A stretch of DNA of 64,000 bases from JAUYQR01 sp050632395 (lineage in GTDB: Bacteria; Pseudomonadota; Alphaproteobacteria; Rhodobacterales; Rhodobacteraceae), in the NCBI RefSeq assembly GCF_050632395.1, contig NZ_CP192600.1, positions 1,426,001-1,490,000 of the forward strand. Reading direction: 5' to 3'. Made by a program: the position numbers and the translations under genes. This document shows positions 32,815 to 38,957 of the stretch, in pieces. Below the pieces are notes generated by a model that saw only the letters and a list, made by a program, of their open reading frames with translations, was not told where the DNA came from and did no database searches. How positions within the stretch are numbered: the stretch's first letter is position 1; each line of letters opens with the position of its first letter.

Positions 32815-33988
32815 TTGGTTGATTGTTGGCGCCGGTTTTGCCGGTAGCGTCATGGCCGAACGGCTGGCCTCGCAAATGGACCAGCGCGTGCTGGTGATCG
32901 ACAAGCGCCCGCATATCGCCGGCAACGCCTTTGATGTGCTGGACGCGGCGGGAGTGCTGATTCACCAGTATGGCCCGCACATCTTTCACACCAACGCGCA
33001 GTCGATCGTCGATTACCTGTCGCAGTTCACCGAATGGCGCGATTACGAACATCGGGTGCTGGCGCAGGTTGACGGGATGCTGGTGCCGATCCCGATCAAC
33101 CGCACCACGATCAACACGCTTTACGGCCTGAACCTGACCTCGGATGGGGTGGAACGGTTTCTGGCCGAACGGCGGGTGCCGATCGACGACATCAAGACCT
33201 CGGAAGATGTCGTGCTGTCGACCGTGGGACACGAGCTTTATGAAAAATTCTTTCGCGGCTACACGCGCAAGCAATGGGGCGTCGATCCGTCCGAACTGAG
33301 CCGTACGGTAACGGCCCGCATCCCGACCCGCACCAACGACGACGACCGCTATTTCACCGACAGCTTCCAGAGGATGCCGGCTGAAGGCTACACCCGGATG
33401 TTCGAGCGGATGCTCGACCACCCAAACATCGAGCTGCGACTGGCGACCGAATACGCCGACATCCGCGACAGCGTCAAATTCCGTCGCATGGTCTTTACCG
33501 GCCCGATCGACGAATTCTTCGATCACCGGCTGGGGCATCTGCCCTATCGCTCGCTGCGCTTTCAGCATGAGACCTATGATGTCGAACAGGTCCAGCCGGT
33601 GGCCACGATCAACTTTCCGCAGACCGAGGATTACACGCGCGTCACGGAATACAAGCATCTGACGGGCCAGAAGCACGCCAAGACCAGCGTGACTTTCGAA
33701 TACCCCTCGGCCACGGGCGATCCCTACTATCCGATCCCGCGCGAAGAAAACGCAGCCCTCTACCGGGAATACGAAGCCCTTGCCCGCGCGACGCCGGACG
33801 TGTGGTTCGTCGGGCGTCTGGCCAACTACAAGTATTTCAACATGGATCAGGTTGTGGGGCAGGCGTTGGCCACGTTCGAACGGATCCGCAAAGAGGCGGA
33901 GGAGCAAGATGTCGCACCCCAGACCTCGGCGGCCCAAGGCGGAACAAGCCGCCACCTAAGTGGTTCACTGGTCAGACAGAAACCATGA
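32807..33988 (+). CDS. glf: UDP-galactopyranose mutase
   Basis: Flavoenzyme of 393 residues that converts UDP-galactopyranose to UDP-galactofuranose for cell-surface glycans. The FAD-binding motif VGAGFAGSV is near residues 7-15; NAFDV, QYGPHIFHT near 54-62, and NYKYFNMDQVVGQAL near the C-terminus are family signatures. It is translated from an overlap with the glycosyltransferase gene. A further EcfG-type promoter for the next gene lies within its last 50 bases. Confidence 0.95.
   Translation: MYDWLIVGAGFAGSVMAERLASQMDQRVLVIDKRPHIAGNAFDVLDAAGVLIHQYGPHIFHTNAQSIVDYLSQFTEWRDYEHRVLAQVDGMLVPIPINRTTINTLYGLNLTSDGVERFLAERRVPIDDIKTSEDVVLSTVGHELYEKFFRGYTRKQWGVDPSELSRTVTARIPTRTNDDDRYFTDSFQRMPAEGYTRMFERMLDHPNIELRLATEYADIRDSVKFRRMVFTGPIDEFFDHRLGHLPYRSLRFQHETYDVEQVQPVATINFPQTEDYTRVTEYKHLTGQKHAKTSVTFEYPSATGDPYYPIPREENAALYREYEALARATPDVWFVGRLANYKYFNMDQVVGQALATFERIRKEAEEQDVAPQTSAAQGGTSRHLSGSLVRQKP
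33941..33965 (+). promoter_or_regulatory. EcfG-type promoter inside the 3' end of glf
   Basis: GGAAC (33941-33945), 16 bases, GGTT (33962-33965), placed 31 bases before the start codon of the DUF378 gene. It would express that gene independently of the operon. Confidence 0.7.
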
Positions 33989-33995
33989 GGGCGAT

Positions 33996-34238
33996 ATGCG
34001 AACACTAAACATCATCACGCAACTCCTGCTGATCGTAGGCGGGATCAACTGGCTTTTGGTCGGGCTGTTTCAGTTCGACCTCGTGGCGGCGATTTTCGGG
34101 GGCCAGCAGGCCGCCGGGTCGCGCTTGATCTACGTGATCGTCGGGATCTGCGCCATCTGGCAGATGTTCCGCATCGGATCGCTGTTCGATGACCACCGCA
34201 CGGTGTCGGTTTCGCGTGACCGGTCGCCGCCCGTCTGA
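33996..34238 (+). CDS. DUF378 family small membrane protein
   Basis: The protein has 80 residues with two hydrophobic helices (IITQLLLIVGGINWLLVGLF, about 6-25, and LIYVIVGICAIWQMFRI, about 43-59). The GGxNW motif (GGINWLLVG, 15-23) is characteristic of DUF378. ATG 33996 is chosen because the helix begins there; a frame starting further upstream would lie inside the promoter. It is followed by a terminator. The function is unknown, probably membrane stress related. Confidence 0.85.
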   Translation: MRTLNIITQLLLIVGGINWLLVGLFQFDLVAAIFGGQQAAGSRLIYVIVGICAIWQMFRIGSLFDDHRTVSVSRDRSPPV

Positions 34239-34261
34239 TTGTCTGGCGGAACGACCCGAAC

Positions 34262-34445
34262 CAAAGAAGCAGCGGCTCCGAAAGGGCCGCTGTATTTCTT
34301 TTGGGCGATGGTCAGACAAGTGGGGCGAACAGCGCGCCGCGGACGGGACAATGGCGAGTGCCGATCCATGGCCAGGGGGGAAACCGGAAAAACCGTCCTG
34401 TTCCATATGCCGTCGCATCCGGTTGATACGCGACGCGCTGCTCCT
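34262..34445 (-). ncRNA. Candidate stress-induced small RNA
   Basis: An EcfG-type promoter on the minus strand (34476-34452) points into a stretch of about 170 bases that holds no convincing reading frame with a ribosome-binding site and ends at the bidirectional hairpin at 34270-34292. Between the two lie only short open frames that run through the hairpin. This is the layout of a small RNA gene. No known RNA family was recognised. Confidence 0.4.
34270..34303 (+). terminator. Bidirectional terminator after the DUF378 gene
   Basis: CAGCGGC (34270-34276) pairs with GCCGCTG (34286-34292), followed by TATTTCTTTT on the plus strand; on the minus strand the stem is followed by CTTCTTTGG. It could end both the glf operon and a transcript coming from 34452. 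Confidence 0.7.
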
Positions 34446-34451
34446 GTGATC

Positions 34452-34476
34452 AACCGACCGGACGACCGACTGTTCC
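34452..34476 (-). promoter_or_regulatory. EcfG-type promoter with no protein gene downstream
   Basis: On the minus strand, GGAAC (34476-34472), 16 bases, GGTT (34455-34452). Confidence 0.65.
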
Positions 34477-34521
34477 CGCACCCCGTACCCTTTCCGCCCT
34501 ACGCGCCCGGAATATGCAAAG

Positions 34522-34544
34522 GGCCGCCGGGTTCACCGGCGGCC
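34522..34544 (-). terminator. Terminator of the DUF1328 gene
   Basis: GGCCGCCGG (34522-34530) pairs with CCGGCGGCC (34536-34544), loop of five bases; on the minus strand the stem is followed by CTTTGCATATT. Confidence 0.65.
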
Positions 34545-34570
34545 ATTGCACGTCACGTTTTGCCGTATCG

Positions 34571-34744
34571 TCAGACCGGCGGGCGTCCACGCACCGCGCG
34601 GGCGATCAGGGCGACGACGAACAGCACGATAAACACGAAGAACAGGATCTGAGCGATCCCAGCCGAAGCGCCGGCAATGCCGCCGAAGCCAAGGGCGGCG
34701 GCAATGAGGGCGATCACAAGAAAAGTCAGTGCCCAACCAAGCAT
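34571..34744 (-). CDS. DUF1328 family small membrane protein (YtjA-like)
   Basis: Membrane protein of 57 residues with two hydrophobic helices (LGWALTFLVIALIAAALGF, 2-20, and IAQILFFVFIVLFVVALIA, 29-47) and the AGASAGIAQILF signature of DUF1328. AAAGGAGAT precedes the ATG at 34744. It has an EcfG-type promoter with a 17-base spacer. Members are often induced by envelope or osmotic stress; the mechanism is unknown. Confidence 0.88.
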   Translation of the reverse strand: MLGWALTFLVIALIAAALGFGGIAGASAGIAQILFFVFIVLFVVALIARAVRGRPPV

Positions 34745-34791
34745 GGCGTATCTCCTTTCAAGGTGAGGGCGGCAAATGCCACTGCACAATC

Positions 34792-34817
34792 AACGCCAAA
34801 GCCATGGCCGTGGTTCC
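34792..34817 (-). promoter_or_regulatory. EcfG-type promoter of the DUF1328 gene
   Basis: On the minus strand, GGAAC (34817-34813), 17 bases, CGTT (34795-34792). Confidence 0.75.
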
Positions 34818-34830
34818 GTGAGGGCAGCGG

Positions 34831-36585
34831 TCAGCTGGCCTCGTCGGCCTGCGACGGCTTGATCGCGAACTCCAGCCGCACGACGAAACTGCCGTCCTCC
34901 TCGCCGACGAAAAGCTGGCCGCCAAGCTGGGTTGCAAAGGCCGCCAGAAGCTGGTGGCCAAGGCCGGTGCCCTCCATATCAGACACTCTGCGCATCGGAT
35001 CGTTCATCTGCAATTCGTTGGCGACGGTCAGCACAGCGCGCCCCGGCCCGGAATGATCCAGCGTCACCGACAGGCGCGGTGGCCGGCCGATGCTGCGCAC
35101 GGCATGTTTCATCGCGTTGGTCAGCGCCTCGGTCACGATCAGGGACAGCGGCACCGCCTGGTCGGGCGACAGCCGGATGGGCTGGAACGCCGTCTGCGCG
35201 TCGATCGGCCGATCCGGGCCCGATCCGATCTGCAGCACCTGTGCCACGATGCTTTCCAGAAGCTCCTTGGCATCCACCTCGGTCAGACCGCTGGTCTGGT
35301 AAAGCTCGCGGTGCACGGTCGCGAGGCTCATCACCCGGTCCTGCAACCCTCGCAGCAATTGCCGCGCCTCGGGCGTCACCGATTTGCGCATCTGCAGGTT
35401 CATGATCGACGCGATCAGTTGCAGGTTGTTCTTCACCCGGTGGTGCACCTCGCGCAGGAGCACCTCCTTTTGGTAAAGCGAATGTTCAAGTTCAGCCTCG
35501 TTGCGAACCACTGACAGGATCATCCGCTCGAACGCGTCGCACACGTCATGCAGTTCGTTGGCCGCGTTGTGCAGGTCCGGCGCGGTCACTGTGCGGTTGC
35601 CGCCGGCAAAGGTGATGATCGACCGGCGCAGCGACCGGACCGGGCGCAGCACCTGCAACTCGGCCCCGATCCAGGCGGCGGTCAGGCTGGCAAACCACAT
35701 CGCCAGCGGCACCGCCCAAAGCGGCAGCGACGCCAGCAGCGCGCTGCCGGATTTCGCCGGGTCCTGCCAGATGCCAAGCACGTAAAGCACGTTCGGCACG
35801 ATCGGCATCACGGCAAAGCTGCGCGCTTCGCCGGTCGGGGTTTCGCCCTGAAAGATCGCGGGCGGCTTGCCCACAAAGCCGGCCAGCGACGTGCCGACGG
35901 GCAACCGCGTCGACACGGTCTCCAGACCATACATCGCCGTCAACACGGTGCCTTCGGCGTCGAAGGTGACAAGGCCCGCAATATCGCGCCGCGTCTCGGC
36001 ATCGGTCAGGGTGTCGGCGCTGGCCTGGCGCAACGCCCGGTGCGGCAACGAGACCGAGACATAGCCCAACACCGGGGTATCCTTGTCGGCCCGCACCGGA
36101 TGGGTGACAATCAGCGCCGCCTCGCCACTGAATTCGCCGCTGGGGATGAGCATCAGCATTGGACGGGGATCTGCGTTCAGCGCATCCAGCCGCGGACCGG
36201 CAAAGTTGCCCGGCTCGCCGGTGGATGAACAGGACATCTGCCCGTCAGGCCGGATGAACCCGGCAAAGGTGAAGGCCTCGCTGGCGTGCAGCAGGCGCAC
36301 CATTTCGGTCTGGCAGGCCGCGGGATCATCCAGCACATCGACGATGGTCGATGCCAGCGCCGCCGCCGCACCCCGCGCAAGGTTGATTTCCGACAACTGC
36401 GGCGACACCGCCAGCAGCGTCTCGCCGAAAAGGGCGGCTTCGGCGCGGGCCTGTGCCTCGACCTCGGACCGTTTGGCCTGACTGTAGGACAGGAACGCAA
36501 GCGGCGTCAGCGCTACGGCAACGGCGACCATCAGCCGGAAGCCAAGGCGGCCGGTGACACGACCGCGCGTCCACGCCGGCATCAT
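34831..36585 (-). CDS. HisKA_2-type sensor histidine kinase of the general stress locus
   Basis: Membrane kinase of 584 residues. A transmembrane segment (about 17-34), a periplasmic sensor domain (about 40-270), a second transmembrane segment near 295-315, then a HisKA_2 domain with H-box VHHRVKNNLQLIASIMNLQ near 380-398, and a HATPase domain with N-box EALTNAMKH near 486 and GTGLGHQL near 540. It overlaps ecfG as ATGA, giving the order nepR-ecfG-kinase. It should act as a PhyK-like kinase for PhyR, which is not in the window. Confidence 0.9.
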   Translation of the reverse strand: MMPAWTRGRVTGRLGFRLMVAVAVALTPLAFLSYSQAKRSEVEAQARAEAALFGETLLAVSPQLSEINLARGAAAALASTIVDVLDDPAACQTEMVRLLHASEAFTFAGFIRPDGQMSCSSTGEPGNFAGPRLDALNADPRPMLMLIPSGEFSGEAALIVTHPVRADKDTPVLGYVSVSLPHRALRQASADTLTDAETRRDIAGLVTFDAEGTVLTAMYGLETVSTRLPVGTSLAGFVGKPPAIFQGETPTGEARSFAVMPIVPNVLYVLGIWQDPAKSGSALLASLPLWAVPLAMWFASLTAAWIGAELQVLRPVRSLRRSIITFAGGNRTVTAPDLHNAANELHDVCDAFERMILSVVRNEAELEHSLYQKEVLLREVHHRVKNNLQLIASIMNLQMRKSVTPEARQLLRGLQDRVMSLATVHRELYQTSGLTEVDAKELLESIVAQVLQIGSGPDRPIDAQTAFQPIRLSPDQAVPLSLIVTEALTNAMKHAVRSIGRPPRLSVTLDHSGPGRAVLTVANELQMNDPMRRVSDMEGTGLGHQLLAAFATQLGGQLFVGEEDGSFVVRLEFAIKPSQADEAS

Positions 36586-37145
36586 GCCACGGCGAATGTT
36601 GACCGGTTCACAACCGCCAGCGCAACAGGTTCGGACATCACAGGATTGCCAGAGGGCGAGGTCATCCCCATCAGCGTGCAAAGCTGTGCCCGCGCCCGGC
36701 TTGCCCGGCTTTTCGCGGTGCCGGTGGCGACGCCCATCATCTTGGCGGCTTCCTCATAGGAATAACCGTTGGCGCCGACCAGGATCAGCACCTCGCGGTG
36801 TTCGGCCGAAAGCTGGTCGAACGCCTTCATGAACTCACGCATCGCCAGTTTGCCGTCATGTTCCGGCAGCACCGACAGACGCCCGACATGCAGTCCGTCA
36901 GGATCGGCGACCTCGCGGCTGACCTTGCGGCGCAGCGAAAAGAAGGTGTTGCGCAAGATGGTGAACAGCCATGCCCGCAGATCGGTGCCGACATTGAACT
37001 TGTCGAAGTTCGACCATGCCTTGACGATGGTGTCCTGCACCAGATCGTCCGCCGTCGCATGGTTGCGCGTCAGCGACATCGCGAAGGCACGAAGGTCGCG
37101 AATGTGCTCGGAGATGCCATCACGAGGATCCAGCGTGTTCGTCAA
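36582..37145 (-). CDS. ecfG: General stress response sigma factor EcfG
   Basis: ECF sigma factor of 187 residues. Region 2 is LTRNHATADDLVQDTIVKAWSN (near 25-46) with TDLRAWLFTILRNTFFSLRR; region 4 is LSAEHREVLILVGANGYSYEEAAKMMGVATGTAKSRASRARAQL (near 116-159). Both are typical of the EcfG group. The start is TTG at 37145, overlapping the nepR stop as TTGA, which implies coupled translation with its anti-sigma factor. It directs transcription from GGAAC-N16/17-NGTT promoters, many of which lie in this window. Confidence 0.93.
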   Translation of the reverse strand: MTNTLDPRDGISEHIRDLRAFAMSLTRNHATADDLVQDTIVKAWSNFDKFNVGTDLRAWLFTILRNTFFSLRRKVSREVADPDGLHVGRLSVLPEHDGKLAMREFMKAFDQLSAEHREVLILVGANGYSYEEAAKMMGVATGTAKSRASRARAQLCTLMGMTSPSGNPVMSEPVALAVVNRSTFAVA

Positions 37146-37333
37146 CGCTTCTGTTCCTTTTCCTTCAATTGCGCCAGCAACTGCAAGAACCGGTCGGGCA
37201 CATCCTCGGACAAGGTCGCCTCGTAGGCCCGCTTCAGACTGGCCTCGATGGCGCGCGACACTTCTGTCCGCGATACTTTCGGCCCCTGACTGACTGCCTT
37301 GACCGCTGGATCACGAACCATTTTCTTTGACAT
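37142..37333 (-). CDS. nepR: NepR-type anti-sigma factor
   Basis: Peptide of 63 residues. The C-terminal two thirds (VSRAIEASLKRAYEATLSEDVPDRFLQLLAQL) match the NepR anti-sigma family, including the VPDRFLxLLxxL signature near 45-57. NepR holds EcfG until phosphorylated PhyR binds it. ATG 37333 is preceded by AGGCGAC; the longer frame upstream crosses the promoter and is rejected. It is the first gene of the nepR-ecfG-kinase operon. Confidence 0.88.
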   Translation of the reverse strand: MSKKMVRDPAVKAVSQGPKVSRTEVSRAIEASLKRAYEATLSEDVPDRFLQLLAQLKEKEQKR

Positions 37334-37379
37334 GTCGCCTGACACTTTTGCCCCTTTTGTCACCTTACTGACCGCGATC

Positions 37380-37405
37380 AACGCATGAGACAGCCCTGCG
37401 GTTCC
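37380..37405 (-). promoter_or_regulatory. EcfG-type promoter of nepR-ecfG
   Basis: On the minus strand, GGAAC (37405-37401), 17 bases, CGTT (37383-37380). It gives the autoregulatory loop usual for this locus. Confidence 0.78.
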
Positions 37406-37505
37406 ACGATCGGACCCAAAAAGTTCACACCGGAAACCTGCAGGATCACAGGTTGTGGTCGATCTGCAGATGGCCCCGCCGCAACTGCACGCCGAGGGTG
37501 GCCCG

Positions 37506-38408
37506 TCAGCGCAGGCTGTCGCCAACTGCCGAAGGCGGTGTAAGGCTGCGCAATGTGCCTACTGTACCATTGCGACGCGGTTGTGCCCAATCATTGCTGG
37601 CACCCAACCCCAGGCTGCGCTGCCGCGCCATTGCCGCCGACAGCAGGCCCGCATGGTTGCCGCAGTCATAGCGCGTGCCGGAAAACTTGAACGCGGTCAG
37701 CGACAGCGCGTTGGCCGCGATGGCGATGGCGTCGGTCAGTTGCAGCTCGCCCCCGGCGCCTGGTTTGGTGTGCGGCAGGATCTCGAAGATCATCGGATCA
37801 AGGATATAGCGCCCGACCGCCGCCAGCGTTGATGGCGCAGTGCCCGCAGCAGGCTTTTCCACCATCCCAGATACCGAGATGCTGCGCGATGACCCCGCCG
37901 TACCGCGCAGGGCGAAGATGCCATATTTCGCGGTTTCCTTCGGCGCCACTTCCATTGCGGCGACCATCTGGCCGCTGGCATAGTCGGCCCGCATTTCTGC
38001 AAGGCAGTTTTCGCCCAGAATCACGTCATCGGGCAGGATCACACCGAACGGCCCCGGTAGGACGAAGGGCTTGGCGCACAGGACGGCATGGCCAAGGCCA
38101 AGCGGTTCGTCCTGAAAGGCGAACACGATATCGGGCCGGCGGCTTGCCATGCTGGCCGCTGTCACCGCAACCGGACGCGCCGGTGAAACCTGCGCTGCGG
38201 CCACATGATCCTGCAGATAATTGCGGATCGCCAGCTTCGATTGGCTGATCACCACGACGATCCGGCTTGCCCCCGCTGCGGTCGCCTCTTCGATGGCGAA
38301 ATCCATGACCACCTTGTCATAGACCGGCAGCAGTTCTTTTGCGGTGACGCGGGTAAGCGGCAGCAGGCGGGTGCCCTTGCCTGCGGCTGGGATGACGACG
38401 GTCCTCAA
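37506..38408 (-). CDS. galU: UTP-glucose-1-phosphate uridylyltransferase
   Basis: Nucleotidyltransferase of 300 residues that makes UDP-glucose, precursor for UDP-galactose and surface glycans. The N-terminal signature TVVIPAAGKGTRLLPLT is near residues 3-19, VYDKVVMDFAIEEA near 32-45, FGVILPDDVI near 121-130 and the metal/base region VEKP near 188. The start is TTG 38408, nine bases after AAGGA; no ATG fits. An EcfG-like promoter lies upstream. It supplies the substrate pathway for the glf product at 32807. Confidence 0.92.
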   Translation of the reverse strand: MRTVVIPAAGKGTRLLPLTRVTAKELLPVYDKVVMDFAIEEATAAGASRIVVVISQSKLAIRNYLQDHVAAAQVSPARPVAVTAASMASRRPDIVFAFQDEPLGLGHAVLCAKPFVLPGPFGVILPDDVILGENCLAEMRADYASGQMVAAMEVAPKETAKYGIFALRGTAGSSRSISVSGMVEKPAAGTAPSTLAAVGRYILDPMIFEILPHTKPGAGGELQLTDAIAIAANALSLTAFKFSGTRYDCGNHAGLLSAAMARQRSLGLGASNDWAQPRRNGTVGTLRSLTPPSAVGDSLR

Positions 38409-38469
38409 AATGATGATCCTTTCGGAAAGCGCGGTGAATGCCAGTACGGTTCGCCTCTGCTTCCGGTCC

Positions 38470-38494
38470 AACAGGAAAGAACGGATTTGGTTCC
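38470..38494 (-). promoter_or_regulatory. EcfG-like promoter of galU
   Basis: On the minus strand, GGAAC (38494-38490), 16 bases, TGTT (38473-38470). The -10 has T in place of C or G at its first position, so the match is weaker than the others. Confidence 0.55.
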
Positions 38495-38541
38495 CGAAAA
38501 TCCGCGTTGCGCATCCGGTCCCGGGCGGCCCCGAATGCAAA

Positions 38542-38561
38542 AGGCGCCCTTTAGGGCGCCT
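38542..38561 (-). terminator. Terminator after tRNA-Gly
   Basis: AGGCGCCCT and AGGGCGCCT form a near-perfect GC hairpin with TTTTGCATT following on the minus strand, just past the 3' end of the tRNA. Confidence 0.75.
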
Positions 38562-38577
38562 GCGCATTTTGCCGAAT

Positions 38578-38652
38578 TGGAGCGGGCGAGGCGATTCGAA
38601 CGCCCGACCCTAACCTTGGCAAGGTTATGCTCTACCCCTGAGCTACGCCCGC
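38578..38652 (-). tRNA. tRNA-Gly (anticodon GCC), CCA encoded
   Basis: The minus strand folds as a 75-base tRNA with acceptor stem GCGGGCG/CGCCCGC, discriminator T and encoded CCA (38578-38580). The D-arm begins TAGCTCAGGGGTAGAGCA; the anticodon loop is CTTGCCAAG, giving anticodon GCC for glycine; the T-arm has GTTCGAATC. The 5' end is at 38652. It lies between galU and a small-peptide gene, with its own terminator. Confidence 0.95.
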
Positions 38653-38745
38653 ACTCCGTTTCGGTGCGGATCATCTATAAAAGCCCGCGGGCGGCTGCAA
38701 GGGGAAAAACGCCGTTTGTCGAACTATGGCGCGCGATTGCGCAGC

Positions 38746-38771
38746 GGAACGCGATCAAACCGTGGCGCGTT
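38746..38771 (+). promoter_or_regulatory. EcfG-type promoter of the 25-residue peptide gene
   Basis: GGAAC (38746-38750), 17 bases, CGTT (38768-38771), 63 bases before the ATG at 38834. Confidence 0.75.
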
Positions 38772-38833
38772 GCAAAGCGGGCAGGACACAAAGACCGCCC
38801 GCCGCAAGCCCGCCGCAAGAAGGAGACGACATC

Positions 38834-38911
38834 ATGAAAGGCATGCTCGCCTGGATCATCGGGATTCCGATCCCGATCATCATCATTCTCTATCTTCTCG
38901 ACGTATTCTGA
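38834..38911 (+). CDS. 25-residue hydrophobic membrane peptide
   Basis: The frame has 26 codons including the stop and a perfect AAGGAG ribosome-binding site. The peptide starts MKGMLAWIIGIPIPIIIILY and ends in an acidic residue, Val and Phe, so it is almost entirely one transmembrane helix with an IPIP kink. It has its own EcfG-type promoter and a downstream GC hairpin, so it is a complete gene. The function is unknown; small stress-induced membrane peptides often modulate larger membrane proteins. Confidence 0.75.
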   Translation: MKGMLAWIIGIPIPIIIILYLLDVF

Positions 38912-38927
38912 GATGCAAAGCGCACCG

Positions 38928-38952
38928 GCCCCGCCCAAGTGATGGGCGGGGC
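38928..38952 (+). terminator. Terminator between the peptide gene and pyc
   Basis: GCCCCGCCC (38928-38936) pairs with GGGCGGGGC (38944-38952). It lies between convergent genes and could serve both. Confidence 0.6.
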
Positions 38953-38957
38953 GGGGC

